Notes: generated by a model from the letters alone, not told the origin. 64,000 nucleotides of DNA from Marine Group I thaumarchaeote SCGC AAA799-D11 (GCA_000746765.1 JOSY01000074.1:1-64000), one strand, 5' to 3'; shown: positions 8,457 through 18,791, numbered from the stretch's first letter. Numbers and translations are program-made.

Positions 8457-10231
8457 TTTGATACTTTCACTCCTGTAATTGATTTGAATTCTTCTTGCAT
8501 GTCTGCTTCTAATTGATCAAGTTTTGGCATCTCATCATCTTTGATATCCATTCTTGCTTTGAGAAGGGATGTAATACTTGACATAGCACGGATATCTGCA
8601 AGAGGAGTTCCTTCCTTGATTGCTTGTTGACCTTTCTTGTAAAAGTCAACTAGTAATTTCATTAGTTTGTATTGTTTCTCTGGACTACAATAAGTGTCGA
8701 CATCATCAAATGAGTTTTGTTGTAATAGACCAATCTTTACCATTCTTGCAACTTCAAGAATTAATTTCTCCTCATCTGGAAGTGCTTCAGGTCCTAAGAG
8801 TCTAACAATTTCTTTTAGGGTATCTTCTCTTTGCAAGACACCATAAACTTCACTTCTAAGACTCAACCAATCTTCGTTGATGTTCTCACCCCACCACTTT
8901 GCAATGTCTGCAAGATAACCAGAATAGCTGTTCATCCAGTTAATTGATGGATAGTGTCTAGAGTATGCTAGCTTTGCATCCAAAGCCCAGAAAGTTTTGA
9001 TAAATCTCATGGTGTGAGTTGTAACTGGTTCTGTAAAGTCACCACCAGATGGTGAAACAGCGCCAATCAAAGTTACAGAACCATCACGGTCTGGACTTCC
9101 TGCTGCTCTAACACGACCTGCTCTTTCATAAAATTCTGCTAATCTTGATGCAAGATATGATGGATAACCTTCTTCTGCTGGCATCTCTTCTAATCTACCA
9201 CTCATTTCTCTGAGTGCTTCGGCCCATCTACTTGTAGAATCTGCTACAAGTACAACGTCTTTACCCATATCTCTGTAATATTCTGCAATTGTTACACCAG
9301 TGTAGATACTTGCTTCTCTTGCTGCTACTGGCATGTTACTAGTATTTGCAACAAGTACAGTTCTGTCCATGAGTGGTTTTCCACTACGTGGGTCTTTGAG
9401 ATGTGGGAACTCTACAAGTACTTCTGTCATTTCGTTTCCTCTTTCACCACAACCGATGTAAACTACAACTTGGGAATCTGCCCATTTTGCAATTTGGTGT
9501 AATGTAACTGTCTTTCCTGTTCCAAATGCTCCTGGGATTGAACCGGTTCCTCCTTTTGCAATTGGGAAGAATGTGTCAATAACACGTTGTCCAGTAAGAA
9601 GTGGAACTGTTGGATCATATCTGTTCTTGTATGGACGTGGTTTTCTTACAGGCCATCTGTGATACATTTTGAGTTCGACATTTCCGCCTTCACCCTCAGT
9701 TGTTGCTAATACAGTTTCTAAATCATAATCTCCTTCTGATACAATGTTTGCAATTTTTCCACCTTTGTGGTCTGGCGGAACCATGATAGAGTGCTCAATA
9801 AGATCAGTTTCTTGAACAACTCCAATTACATTTCCTGCTGCGACTTCATCACCATTACTAACTGATGGGACAAAGTGATACTTTTTGGTCATGTCAACTG
9901 GAGTAGTTGTAATACCTCTTCCGATAAAGGAACCAGAAGCTTCTGATAATGCTCTTAGTGGTCTTTGAATTCCATCATAAAGTTGTCCAATAATTCCAGG
10001 ACCTAACAAAACACTAAGTGGGTTTCCAGTACCAACTACAGGTTCACCTGGTTTTAATCCACTTGTTGATTCGTAAACTTGGATAAATGCTACATCTCCG
10101 GTTAATCTAATTACTTCACCGACTAATTTTGAATCTCCAACTGTTACAGTTTCGTACATCTTTGCTTCAGACATACCATCGGCCCTAACTGCAGGACCGC
10201 TTACCCAAACAATTCTACCTTGAGCTGCCAT
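8453..10231 (-). CDS. atpA: A-type ATP synthase subunit A (catalytic)
   Basis: The 592-aa protein is the catalytic subunit. Walker A GAFGTGKT is at 234-241, preceded by the subunit A-specific non-homologous insert (about 115-190). The catalytic GERGNEM region follows it, and [11 protein letters not shown] is conserved in the family. It makes ATP from the proton (or sodium) gradient at the cytoplasmic membrane. It sits between subunit E (1 bp away) and subunit B (4-bp overlap). Confidence 0.97.
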   Translation of the reverse strand: MAAQGRIVWVSGPAVRADGMSEAKMYETVTVGDSKLVGEVIRLTGDVAFIQVYESTSGLKPGEPVVGTGNPLSVLLGPGIIGQLYDGIQRPLRALSEASGSFIGRGITTTPVDMTKKYHFVPSVSNGDEVAAGNVIGVVQETDLIEHSIMVPPDHKGGKIANIVSEGDYDLETVLATTEGEGGNVELKMYHRWPVRKPRPYKNRYDPTVPLLTGQRVIDTFFPIAKGGTGSIPGAFGTGKTVTLHQIAKWADSQVVVYIGCGERGNEMTEVLVEFPHLKDPRSGKPLMDRTVLVANTSNMPVAAREASIYTGVTIAEYYRDMGKDVVLVADSTSRWAEALREMSGRLEEMPAEEGYPSYLASRLAEFYERAGRVRAAGSPDRDGSVTLIGAVSPSGGDFTEPVTTHTMRFIKTFWALDAKLAYSRHYPSINWMNSYSGYLADIAKWWGENINEDWLSLRSEVYGVLQREDTLKEIVRLLGPEALPDEEKLILEVARMVKIGLLQQNSFDDVDTYCSPEKQYKLMKLLVDFYKKGQQAIKEGTPLADIRAMSSITSLLKARMDIKDDEMPKLDQLEADMQEEFKSITGVKVSN

Positions 10232-10232
10232 C

Positions 10233-10847
10233 TTATTCTCCTACCCCGAATTTGGATGCAATCTCTTTCCTTATTAAAGGCTTCAGACGTTCAATTCTTG
10301 CATCGATCGTATTATCAAATGTCATTGCGCCGTCTTTTGACTTTACAACAATTCCACCAAGACAATCAATTGTATCAGGAGACATTTCAGCTCCTGGGAA
10401 TTGAGATAGTGTTGATTGAACTACGTCTTTGTCTTTTGCATTTGTAGTAACTGTAATTTCTGAAGTTCCCAAAATTTGAGTTGCTTCTTCAATCATTGTT
10501 TTAATTAAATTAGAATAATCACCACTACGATCAGCATTTGCAATTTGATCTAGTGCTTTTGAAAATACTTTATCGACTGCATCTTCTAATGCCATTAATT
10601 GCTTATTTCTAGCCTCAATATCGGCACTTCCCATGATCTGTTTTTCGATTTTTTCGGCTTCTTTTTTGCCATCTGAGAGAATTTTGTCATATTCAGCTTC
10701 TAATTTAGGAACAGAGTCATCAAGATTTTGTTGTGAATCATCAAGGGCTGTTTTGATATTTGAAAGGACATCATTTTCGGTATTTTTTAGAATTTTATCA
10801 ATTGTAACTTCTAAAGAATTAGATGCCAATGGGTGCCGTTCATCCAT
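10233..10847 (-). CDS. atpE: A-type ATP synthase subunit E (peripheral stalk)
   Basis: The 204-aa protein has an N-terminal long charged helix (about 10-75) and a C-terminal alpha/beta domain (about 100-204), ending with the [16 protein letters not shown] segment typical of V/A-type subunit E. It ties the A3B3 head to subunit I as part of the peripheral stalk. It is the first gene of the minus-strand block; the promoter lies in the 73-bp gap shared with the divergent subunit I gene. Confidence 0.9.
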   Translation of the reverse strand: MDERHPLASNSLEVTIDKILKNTENDVLSNIKTALDDSQQNLDDSVPKLEAEYDKILSDGKKEAEKIEKQIMGSADIEARNKQLMALEDAVDKVFSKALDQIANADRSGDYSNLIKTMIEEATQILGTSEITVTTNAKDKDVVQSTLSQFPGAEMSPDTIDCLGGIVVKSKDGAMTFDNTIDARIERLKPLIRKEIASKFGVGE

Positions 10848-10920
10848 AATAGATTTTAATGTTTGGGAAAAAATACCATCAGAAAGATATTAAACTCAAT
10901 AAAAATACCCAAAATTTGTC

Positions 10921-13020
10921 TTGGGAACAGCCGATCTAAAACTTGGAAGCGTAATTTTACCAAGAAGTGAATCACCAAAAGCAATTTCGAGATTAACAGA
11001 GTTTGAATGGTACCACAAGGTAGATTCTGCAAATGATCTAGTAACCCCTGAAATAGACGATCTTTTGTTAAAAGCACAGCAAACATTCCAATCAATAGAT
11101 GATGTAGTCAAAGGAATGGCAATTCCTCAAACAGTAGGAATAATGGAGATCATGTTCAAGGGAACTGTAATCAAGAAAAAAGACTATGAAATTAATGAAA
11201 TCGAAGAGATGGTTGCAGACTTGGAAAAAGAAGCACCATCAATTATTGATGAACCAGCAAAATTACTTGAAGATGCTGCAAATACTAGAGCAGCAATTGA
11301 TGAATACACCTCACTCAAAGAAACTCTAGAAATCATAAAGAAGTTAAACATGGATATTTCAGGATTTGGTTTAATGAAGTATTTTTTTACAAATCTCTTT
11401 GTTATTGATACTGTAAACTATGAAGAGATTACCCGCTCTCTTGAAGGAGTTACAATTAACAAATATGATTTAGGTAGCAAAGAAAAATCAGCAATTCTAG
11501 TAATTGCAGATAATAATGATTCTGATAAAGTTCTCAAAGTCCTAAGAAGTTTTAACTCAAATTCATTTAAAATTCCAGAAGGATTCCCACAAGTTCCTAG
11601 TGAAGCATATGCACTAGCCGAATCAAAAATCAAAGAATTAACTGAAAAACAAGCATCAATCAAAAAACAGTTGGCTGGATTAACAAAGAAGAGCAGACGC
11701 GATATTTTGGCTATTCATGAAAAAGCAATGGTTGCAAAAGATGTTCTTGAGACTTTGAGAAAGCCTGGTGGAACCAAAAATTTTGCAGTTATTCAGGGAT
11801 TCATCCCAGCAAAGATGGAATCAAAGTTCAAAGATTCTACAAAACAATGGACATCAGTTGTTGAGGATATTGTTGATCCAAAATTAAAGGAGCAAATTCC
11901 AACATTATTAGATAATAAGAAATTCGTTAGAACCTTTGAAGTTATTACAAAAAGCCAAGGAATTCCAAAGGCTGGAGAACCAGACCCAACACCAATGATT
12001 GCCCTCATGTGGCCAATCTTTTATGGATTGATGTTTGCAGATATGGGTCACGGATTATTACTCATGGGAATGGGACTTTTATTCAAAGTAAAAGGACAAG
12101 GTGAGCTTTCCAGATGGGGAATGCTTATTGCAATATCTGGAGCTGCAGCAGCAATAGCTGGCGTTGGAGCAGGAGAGGCGTTTGGTTATCACCTTGATCA
12201 TATGGGTCCATTTGAAGGATTGTTAGAGGAAGGTGGTGCGTTACATTCAGTTAGTTTTCTAGTAGGAATTTTGAGTGTTGCAGAATTAACATTTGAACAA
12301 GTAATTAACATTCTCAAAGTTTCATTGTTCTTAGGAATCGTACATCTCGTATGGGCAATGACTTTGCGAATTATCAGATTAATGAAAGAAGGACACAAGA
12401 TGGTAGCATATACTGAAGCAATTCCAAACATCACACTTTATGGCGGAATTGTTGTCATTATGATGTGTGCAATCGGTTCACAATATGATGTAATGAACAT
12501 GTATTCTAAAGTTCACACAGAATCAGTACCATGGGTTACAATATTCTTAGGAGAATGGGCTCAAGTTTGGATTATAACAAGAATTGCAGTGGTTACAGTA
12601 ATTGCATCAGTAGTAATTATGATGATTGGAGGTATAATGCATGCAAAGAAGCATCCAGAAGATGGAGCAGATCCTGCAAGTGTCATCATGGAAGTATTCC
12701 TTGGAAAGACAGTAGAGTGTCTTGCGCATACGATTAGTTATGCTCGACTTGGAATTATGTTACTGGTGCACGCAGCACTGTTGTTAACTGTCAATAATGC
12801 ATTTACTTCACTTGGAGGAGTAGAATCAGGTGGTGCAATGGCAATGATTATTGGAGGAAACTTGGGAATTATGATGATTGAGGGATTAATCGTGTATATC
12901 CAGTCGCTCAGATTGCATTTGTATGAATTCTTTACAAAGTGGTATACTGGTGGTTCTCAACCATTCAGACAAATTAGACCAGAGTTGATATACAATCAAT
13001 TTGTTTGGAAAAGAAAATAA
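10921..13020 (+). CDS. atpI: A-type ATP synthase subunit I (membrane stator)
   Basis: The 699-aa protein has a cytosolic N-terminal half with coiled coils (about 75-290) and a membrane half with about seven or eight helices (from about 355). It includes the SYARLGIMLLVHAAL helix holding the arginine that works opposite the proteolipid glutamate, and a C-terminal QSLRLHLYEFFTKWY motif. It forms the half-channels for ions. No ATG exists near the N-terminus, so the TTG at 10921 is the most reasonable start. The gene faces away from atpE. Confidence 0.95.
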   Translation: MGTADLKLGSVILPRSESPKAISRLTEFEWYHKVDSANDLVTPEIDDLLLKAQQTFQSIDDVVKGMAIPQTVGIMEIMFKGTVIKKKDYEINEIEEMVADLEKEAPSIIDEPAKLLEDAANTRAAIDEYTSLKETLEIIKKLNMDISGFGLMKYFFTNLFVIDTVNYEEITRSLEGVTINKYDLGSKEKSAILVIADNNDSDKVLKVLRSFNSNSFKIPEGFPQVPSEAYALAESKIKELTEKQASIKKQLAGLTKKSRRDILAIHEKAMVAKDVLETLRKPGGTKNFAVIQGFIPAKMESKFKDSTKQWTSVVEDIVDPKLKEQIPTLLDNKKFVRTFEVITKSQGIPKAGEPDPTPMIALMWPIFYGLMFADMGHGLLLMGMGLLFKVKGQGELSRWGMLIAISGAAAAIAGVGAGEAFGYHLDHMGPFEGLLEEGGALHSVSFLVGILSVAELTFEQVINILKVSLFLGIVHLVWAMTLRIIRLMKEGHKMVAYTEAIPNITLYGGIVVIMMCAIGSQYDVMNMYSKVHTESVPWVTIFLGEWAQVWIITRIAVVTVIASVVIMMIGGIMHAKKHPEDGADPASVIMEVFLGKTVECLAHTISYARLGIMLLVHAALLLTVNNAFTSLGGVESGGAMAMIIGGNLGIMMIEGLIVYIQSLRLHLYEFFTKWYTGGSQPFRQIRPELIYNQFVWKRK

Positions 13021-13037
13021 AATTTTAAAAAAAGAAT

Positions 13038-13202
13038 TTAGTCACCTTTAGCTTTATCATGTCCTTTTTTGGCAGCACCTTTTGTTCCCTCATATCCTTT
13101 GGTTCCAAGTTCTGCGCCTTTCTCAACACCTTTCTTGCCAAGGTCGGTTCCTTTTTCAACACCTGCTTCAGCAGTGTCTTTGAGTTTCTTTAGAAATCCC
13201 AT
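13038..13202 (-). CDS. 54-aa Gly/Lys-rich repeat protein (LEA-like)
   Basis: The ORF starts with MGFLKKLKDTAEAG and continues as near-repeats of VEKGTDLGKKG / VEKGAELGTKG / YEGTKGAAKKG, an 11-residue amphipathic pattern like that of LEA-type or other disordered stress proteins. It is very basic and has no Cys or Trp. It lies 17 bp from the end of atpI on the opposite strand. The repeat periodicity supports real coding rather than chance. The function is unknown; desiccation, osmotic or membrane protection is only an analogy. Confidence 0.7.
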   Translation of the reverse strand: MGFLKKLKDTAEAGVEKGTDLGKKGVEKGAELGTKGYEGTKGAAKKGHDKAKGD

Positions 13203-13258
13203 GAATTCTTTAGAGAGTTTCTTACATAAAAGATTGTCAGGAATTTCCTAGAAATGGA

Positions 13259-14035
13259 TTATGTTTCTACTAGATTAACTGAGATTTTTGTCATCGGTCT
13301 TGATAATTCATCAGGAATCACAATTAGTAATCCACCATTTTTATCGACTCCACTACAGATCCCTGAGAATTTTTGGAAGTTGTTTGCAAAACATCCTTCA
13401 TTTGAATAATGTTCAAAGTTTTTAGGATATAGGAAATAATACCATTGCTGAACATATGATGGTACAAAATACACATCAAATCCTATTGTATTATCATTAA
13501 CAGATACAGTATACTCATAGGTTGTAGATTCTTTGGATGTACAAATTGGGACAAATTGCGCAAATCCATTTTGGAGTTTTTGTTTTTGAGAGTCATCTGA
13601 ATAAGCAGAATTTGGGATAGTATTTTCTTCAAAGAAGTTTAAGTTGTATCCAATAAAATCAAGACCAGTCTTTGCATAATGGAACCACTGAGATTCACAA
13701 TCTCTGTAATCATATTGTACAGCAACTACTGGTTTGCTGTTAACATACTGAAGACCATTTTGTCTTTGTTTTGCACCATGTTTTGTAATGTCAGATTGCT
13801 CCTCTTCTCCTGGAATGACTTCACGCTCCCATGTAGTTGTGACATCAACAATCAGATTCCTAGGATAACTCTTCCATTCTGGTTGGAAATGAACATAATT
13901 TGCATATTCATTTGTTTGACTGATTTTGACAGTATCCCTTGATTCTCTAAAAGTTCCAAAAGCATCATCAAATGCTACGTTAACAGATAACAGAATTGTT
14001 AGCCCCAACATCATAGAGATTATTACAATTTTCAT
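13259..14035 (-). CDS. Secreted protein of unknown function
   Basis: I place the start at the ATG at 14035 (MKIVIISMML), because a clear signal peptide begins there; an ATG at 14065 would add ten polar residues. The mature part is about 235 aa, rich in aromatic residues and with a few cysteines (for example CESQWFHY, CTSKEST, CFANNFQKFSGIC) that could form disulfides outside the cell. No known domain is recognised, and there is no C-terminal membrane anchor, so it may be released or bound to other envelope proteins. Confidence 0.7.
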   Translation of the reverse strand: MKIVIISMMLGLTILLSVNVAFDDAFGTFRESRDTVKISQTNEYANYVHFQPEWKSYPRNLIVDVTTTWEREVIPGEEEQSDITKHGAKQRQNGLQYVNSKPVVAVQYDYRDCESQWFHYAKTGLDFIGYNLNFFEENTIPNSAYSDDSQKQKLQNGFAQFVPICTSKESTTYEYTVSVNDNTIGFDVYFVPSYVQQWYYFLYPKNFEHYSNEGCFANNFQKFSGICSGVDKNGGLLIVIPDELSRPMTKISVNLVET

Positions 14036-14135
14036 TTTCTTACGTTCTCCAGATGCATCATACAAGACATTATTCTAATTAAAGTCATAGCAGATTTTCA
14101 TAGGTGTACCAGCAAATATTTTGTATGGATATGTT

Positions 14136-14912
14136 TTAGTTTTCTACAGGAAGGTCTAATCGATTTCCCCATTCTCCCCATGAACCCAAATAGACTTTGA
14201 CGTTTGAGAATCCGAGTTTTTTGAGAACCAAAAAAGAGTTGGCAGCTCTGTATGCTCCTTGGCAATAAGTTACAATTTCTGTATCTTTTGGATAATCATA
14301 CATTTTTGATAATTCTTCATCATTCTTGAAGGTCCCATCTTCTCGAAGGTTCTGACTCCAATCAATATTGATGGCATTTGGGATGTGGCCTGATTGGGCG
14401 GCACGAATTGTGCTACCATCATATTCCCCAGGGGAGCGGGCATCAAGGATTTTCAGATTTTCAAGATTATCTTGAATATACTCAAATCCTGAAATTATCT
14501 CAGGGTTGGTTTTTCCTGAAAAATCAGATGGCTTGAATCCATTGGGGTTAGTCTCTATTGCAAGATTTTCTTTTTGCCATTTTGTGATTCCGCCATCAAG
14601 CATCATGGTATTTTGATGAGAGAAATACATCAGCATCCAAACACCTCTAGCTGCAAGCATTCCAGAAACTGAATCATAAAAGACAACTTTTTTTTCAGGA
14701 GTCACCCCAAGAAAAGATAGTAAAGATTTTGATTGATTGTTGAAGTTCTCAATTCCTTGTTTTGAAGTGTCAATCCAATGAAATGCAAACAAGTCTAAAT
14801 GAACGGCTCCAGGAATATGACCTTCTGAATATTCTTTGAAAGAGCGAGTATCAGCTATAATGAGATTTGAATCATCTAAAATCGAATTCAGTTCAGATGT
14901 GGAAATTAGCAT
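14136..14912 (-). CDS. Two-domain rhodanese-type sulfurtransferase
   Basis: Two rhodanese domains are visible: about 5-125 with the structural motif EGHIPGAVHLDL, and about 140-263 with SGHIPNAINIDW. The active-site cysteine is in CQGAYR (residue 222 counted from the upstream ATG at 14927). The equivalent loop of the first domain (VFYDSVSG) has no cysteine, as normal for two-domain enzymes. It likely moves sulfane sulfur from thiosulfate or 3-mercaptopyruvate to a thiophilic acceptor in the cytosol. The start at 14912 (MLISTSEL) fits family N-termini better than 14927. Confidence 0.88.
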   Translation of the reverse strand: MLISTSELNSILDDSNLIIADTRSFKEYSEGHIPGAVHLDLFAFHWIDTSKQGIENFNNQSKSLLSFLGVTPEKKVVFYDSVSGMLAARGVWMLMYFSHQNTMMLDGGITKWQKENLAIETNPNGFKPSDFSGKTNPEIISGFEYIQDNLENLKILDARSPGEYDGSTIRAAQSGHIPNAINIDWSQNLREDGTFKNDEELSKMYDYPKDTEIVTYCQGAYRAANSFLVLKKLGFSNVKVYLGSWGEWGNRLDLPVEN

Positions 14913-14949
14913 AAAATGATGTTTCAATAATCAAATTAATTTCTTTGAC

Positions 14950-15189
14950 TTATGGCAGATTTAGGCGCAAAGTGCCTCTGTTTACTATGATGATTTTGGG
15001 AGATATTGGAATTCCAACCTTGGGTTTTTTTGTGGTTCTATGAGATTTTGTTCCCCTTTGGATTGTTAATTTCAGGCCTTCTTTTGAGAATCGTACCATA
15101 TGATCACTTTTTGCAAATCGATTGCTATGAGATTTATCAGAACTAAATGATCTAGTTCCCCTACAACAATTCATCAAAACAAGACTCAT
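14950..15189 (-). CDS. 79-aa basic protein of unknown function
   Basis: The ORF encodes a basic peptide with an N-terminal Cys-Cys pair, a Ser/His-rich middle and a beta-rich C-terminus (GIPISPKIIIVNRGTLRLNL). It fills the gap between the sulfurtransferase and amt genes, and nothing competes on the other strand. There is no recognisable domain. It could equally be a spurious ORF in a long intergenic region; the codon use is not clearly different from neighbours. Confidence 0.4.
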   Translation of the reverse strand: MSLVLMNCCRGTRSFSSDKSHSNRFAKSDHMVRFSKEGLKLTIQRGTKSHRTTKKPKVGIPISPKIIIVNRGTLRLNLP

Positions 15190-15322
15190 TCAATCACTTC
15201 AACTCTATGTATTTATGTTTTTCATATAATATGAACTTATGTAATAATGAAAAATAAATTACAAATTTCTAATCATAGATTAGAGAGTGAATAATAAAAA
15301 GAAGAAAAGAAAAGGGTTTTTC

Positions 15323-16888
15323 CTATTCGTTAACGTATGCTCTTTCTCCGTGCTGAGCCAAATCGAGACCAATCTCCTCTTCTTTAGGAGTGACTCTGAT
15401 TCCGCCAGGCCATACTGCGTCCATTACCTTTAGGATTACAATGGTTATACCAAATGCATATGCAATTGATACTGCAGCACCGATGATGCTGATTGCTTGC
15501 TGTTCCATTCCTTCTGCAGTGCCAGTCCATGCACCAATACCGTCTCCGGTATCCCATACGTGTGGACTTGCTAATGTACCAGTCAAAATTGCACCGGTAA
15601 GACCACCCATTCCATGTATTCCCCATACATCTAATGCGTCATCCCACTTTCTTGCATTCTTGAATGCTACACTTGCATAACAAACTGTACCAGCGGCAAT
15701 TCCCATAATAATTGCAGCCATTGGACCTACCCAACCTGAAGCTGGAGTGATTGTTACCAATCCTGCTACTGCACCTGATGCAGCTCCAATAATACTTGGT
15801 TTTCCTGTATGTGCCCATGACATCAAGACCCAAGTAACTGCGGCCATACCAGTTGCGGTATTTGTAACAGTCCATGCGCTGACGGTAATGCCGTCTACCA
15901 TTACTTCACTACCTGCGTTAAAGCCGAACCATCCGAACCAGAGAATACTTGCACCAAGTACTACCATTGGGATGTTGTGTGGCTCCATTGGAACTTTGCC
16001 ATATCCGAGTCTTCTGCCAAGGACTAAGGCTCCAGCCAATGCTGCAAATCCTGAAGAAATGTGTACTACAGTACCACCAGCAAAGTCTAATGCAAACGTT
16101 GGCGATAAGTCTGGATCGAGGTCTAATCCACCTCCTCCTATGAAACCGCCTCCCCAGACCCAGTGTGCAATTGGGTCGTAAACGAAGGTACCCCATAAGA
16201 GTACGAATATGACTAACGCGCTGAATTTAATTCTGTCAATTAATCCACCAATGATAAGAACTGGTGTGATAATTGCAAAGGTTCCTTGGAACATTGCAAA
16301 CATTTGGTGAGGAACAGTTCCTGGCCAAGATTGACTACAATATTCGCCGTCCTTAAATTCATTCATCTGATAAGCAGCTGACCATGTATCGCCACAATGA
16401 CCTAGTTCACCAATTGGTGCCCAGGCTGAGACCATGTTAAATCCGGCATAATCTAGACTTCCCATGAACATGTTAGCGCCTTCATCCGCGTTTGGAGCAA
16501 ATGCTAGTGAGTATCCCCATAGAATCCATTGTACTGACATGAGACCCATAACAATGAGAGTCATACCAAGAACATTGACGACATTCTTTGATCTGGCTAA
16601 TCCGCCATAGAAGAAAGCGACACCTGGAGACATGAAGAGAACGAGTGATGTTGCGGTAAGCATCCATGCTGTATCACCGGTATCGATCATACAAGGTAGC
16701 ATGCCACCTTCGCCATCATCAAACCAACATTCGTTAGGGTTACCAGTGTAAATTCCACTGGTTCCTTTTACATATCCGTCCATACCATCTTCAACACTTT
16801 GTGCATATGCCTGTGACATTGCACCTGCTGCTGTGATGGATACTGCGGCTACAAGTAATAGAGCATACTTGTAGTTCCTAGAATTCAT
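15323..16888 (-). CDS. amt: Ammonium transporter (Amt/Rh family)
   Basis: The 521-aa membrane protein starts with a signal peptide (about 1-29, AYAQ) followed by eleven transmembrane helices. Family hallmarks are the GVAFFYGGLARSKNVVN motif, the pore histidine segments DFAGGTVVHISSG and WGIHGMGGLTG, and the FGWFGFNAGS motif. It imports ammonium, the energy and nitrogen source of an ammonia oxidiser. Two cysteine-containing extracellular segments (near NECWFDDGEGGMLPCM and GHCGDTW) are extra loops compared with bacterial AmtB. A good TATA-like box lies 26 bp before the ATG. Confidence 0.96.
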   Translation of the reverse strand: MNSRNYKYALLLVAAVSITAAGAMSQAYAQSVEDGMDGYVKGTSGIYTGNPNECWFDDGEGGMLPCMIDTGDTAWMLTATSLVLFMSPGVAFFYGGLARSKNVVNVLGMTLIVMGLMSVQWILWGYSLAFAPNADEGANMFMGSLDYAGFNMVSAWAPIGELGHCGDTWSAAYQMNEFKDGEYCSQSWPGTVPHQMFAMFQGTFAIITPVLIIGGLIDRIKFSALVIFVLLWGTFVYDPIAHWVWGGGFIGGGGLDLDPDLSPTFALDFAGGTVVHISSGFAALAGALVLGRRLGYGKVPMEPHNIPMVVLGASILWFGWFGFNAGSEVMVDGITVSAWTVTNTATGMAAVTWVLMSWAHTGKPSIIGAASGAVAGLVTITPASGWVGPMAAIIMGIAAGTVCYASVAFKNARKWDDALDVWGIHGMGGLTGAILTGTLASPHVWDTGDGIGAWTGTAEGMEQQAISIIGAAVSIAYAFGITIVILKVMDAVWPGGIRVTPKEEEIGLDLAQHGERAYVNE

Positions 16889-16909
16889 TGAATTTATCGA
16901 AATTGGATT

Positions 16910-16917
16910 TTATTTAA
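16910..16917 (-). promoter_or_regulatory. TATA-like box of amt
   Basis: Minus-strand ttaaataa is centred 26 bp upstream of the amt ATG, the spacing expected for a leaderless archaeal transcript. Confidence 0.55.
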
Positions 16918-17016
16918 GGGTTGGAGACTCAAGAGTGTCTAGAAAAGTAAATTATTATATTTTAGTATATTCTGATAGTAACATAAAATATGGAAATTAT
17001 GTTAATGTGATCGCAA

Positions 17017-17682
17017 ATGGGCAAATCAGAGACTAAACTAGCAATTTTTGATACCTTCAAGACAAAAGGAGAGGAGTTAACAGGGGAGGCACAACGACAA
17101 AGAGCAATCATTGGAATTCTTGCAAGTGATGCCAATCCTGCCGAAAGAACTAGAACAGGAATATCACAAAAAATGGCAAAGAAACAAGGAATTGCATGGA
17201 AGAATATCTATTCAGGAATTTTCAGAGATCTAGACGAAATACTACTTCCCATGGGAATTGCAGAAGAAGATGGCAGATTACCTCTACAGAGAGGTCCCAA
17301 AGCTCTTCAAGAAAAAGGGATTCCATATTATCATCTTACAAAAAAAGGGATTTTGATCGCCCTTTCAATTAATGATGTCAAAAATAGAGAAAATCTTCTA
17401 ACGGAGTTTTTTTCAAAGTCAGAAGATAAAGAAAAAGAGTTTGAGAAGATACTATCTAGTCTCTTAGAGAAAAGCCCAAAATTTGCATATTCTATTTTTC
17501 AGAAATATGTCAAGGCATTTTGCGATAACAAGATCAAGGAATTACTCCCATTTGACCTCACAAAATTGAAGGATATCTCCGATGAGTCATTGGTAATCCA
17601 AAAGGAGATTTTGGTAGCTTTTGCGGATCTCTCAAAACAGGAAAAAGAGGATGCCATCAAATTCCTTGAAAAAATCACCTAG
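17017..17682 (+). CDS. Conserved-looking helical protein of unknown function
   Basis: The 221-aa soluble protein is mostly helical. Residues about 15-110 look like a winged-helix-type fold (helices followed by GIPYYHLTKKGILIAL, a wing-like beta element). A second helical half (about 125-221) is rich in Lys and Glu. DNA binding is possible but not shown. It is transcribed in the same direction as the ATP synthase subunit C gene 61 bp downstream, with its own TATA-like box between them. Confidence 0.65.
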   Translation: MGKSETKLAIFDTFKTKGEELTGEAQRQRAIIGILASDANPAERTRTGISQKMAKKQGIAWKNIYSGIFRDLDEILLPMGIAEEDGRLPLQRGPKALQEKGIPYYHLTKKGILIALSINDVKNRENLLTEFFSKSEDKEKEFEKILSSLLEKSPKFAYSIFQKYVKAFCDNKIKELLPFDLTKLKDISDESLVIQKEILVAFADLSKQEKEDAIKFLEKIT

Positions 17683-17743
17683 AATTTGTTCCTAAACCAG
17701 ATCGCCAAACATTAAAATCAGTTACATATTGAGATTGATCGAA

Positions 17744-18781
17744 ATGGGAGGTTCCAAGAATGTTTATGCTTCTGTTAAAGCCTACAGCAAAAAGGGCAAA
17801 TTACTAACCAAAGCAGATTTTCAAACATTAGCAGAATCAAGAGACTTAGAAGAGTTGATGACGAGAATCAAGAATACCGTTTATGGAGAGGCAGTATCTG
17901 ATGTCCAAAAACCATTTTCTTCTCAGAGTATCGAATCTGCACTAAGAAGTAAATTGGCAGATATCCATTATTCTATTGCAAAAACATCTGGAAATTCGGG
18001 TGTTCTTGATGCATATTACATGAAATTCATTATATCAAATCTCAAACTAATTCTCAAGGGCAAAGCACTAGGTAAAGCACAAGAAGATATTGAAACTCAC
18101 GTAAATTTACATGCTGAAGAACTTATCAAACAAAGAGATGTCGTTGTCAAGGCTCTCGTTGCCAAAGATTTTGAAGAAGCAGTTGCAAGTTTAAGCTCTG
18201 TTCAGTTTGGAGAAGAAATTGCAAAAGCTGCTGCACTATACAATGAGAAAAAGAATGTACAAATTATTGACACATATTTTGATAAAATTCTATATCAGCA
18301 TCTTGTTGGAGCTATGAAAAATTTTTCTGACAAAGAAGCAACAAAATTAGTTGCAATGGACATTGACTTTTACAATATTCTCAGCGTCATTAGAGGAAAG
18401 TTTTGGGGATTACAAGAAGATCAGATTCAAGATTTGATAATTCCTACTAGTCCACCAGCAAGAGAATTACTTGGAAGAATGATGGCAGCAGGAACTGTTA
18501 GAGACGCATTCAATGAACTATCAAGCACAAAATACAAAGAACTTGTGCCACAAGTTGAAAATGAATTAGATGCAATTGCTGAATTTGAAAGAGCATTTGA
18601 GATGATGATTTACAGAACATCACTTAGGTCATTTGCAAAGATGTTTAGTTTTGCAACAGTTGTTGGAATTACCAAATTAACAGCATTTGAGGTAAGAAAT
18701 CTAGCAGCCATTGCTTTTGCAGTTGAGCAAAAAATTCCAACTGAGACAACAATGTCAAAATTAATCCTAGAAGAAGAATAG
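17744..18781 (+). CDS. atpC: A-type ATP synthase subunit C
   Basis: This all-helical protein of about 345 aa matches V/A-type subunit C, the funnel-shaped adaptor joining the central stalk to the proteolipid ring. The N-terminal VYASVKAYSKKGKLLTKADF and C-terminal ARELLGRMMAAGTVRDAFNEL and LRSFAKMFSFATVVGIT regions are typical. I choose the ATG at 17744 over the TTG at 17729; a TATA-like attaaaat lies about 30 bp before it. The gene is separated from the rest of the ATP synthase block by almost 5 kb. Confidence 0.9.
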   Translation: MGGSKNVYASVKAYSKKGKLLTKADFQTLAESRDLEELMTRIKNTVYGEAVSDVQKPFSSQSIESALRSKLADIHYSIAKTSGNSGVLDAYYMKFIISNLKLILKGKALGKAQEDIETHVNLHAEELIKQRDVVVKALVAKDFEEAVASLSSVQFGEEIAKAAALYNEKKNVQIIDTYFDKILYQHLVGAMKNFSDKEATKLVAMDIDFYNILSVIRGKFWGLQEDQIQDLIIPTSPPARELLGRMMAAGTVRDAFNELSSTKYKELVPQVENELDAIAEFERAFEMMIYRTSLRSFAKMFSFATVVGITKLTAFEVRNLAAIAFAVEQKIPTETTMSKLILEEE

Positions 18782-18791
18782 GAATTCTGAA

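Noticed and set aside
10856-11111. Minus-strand open frames across the start of atpI
   Set aside because: They overlap the divergent promoter region and the start of subunit I, and their translations are low in complexity.
12531-12737. Alternative frame inside atpI
   Set aside because: It has no homology-like pattern and lies entirely in the strongly conserved membrane half of subunit I.
15390-16196. Long open frames on the strand opposite and in other frames of amt
   Set aside because: They lie wholly inside the clear amt gene, follow its Gly/Ala-rich codon pattern and have no start signals. They are shadows of a real gene.
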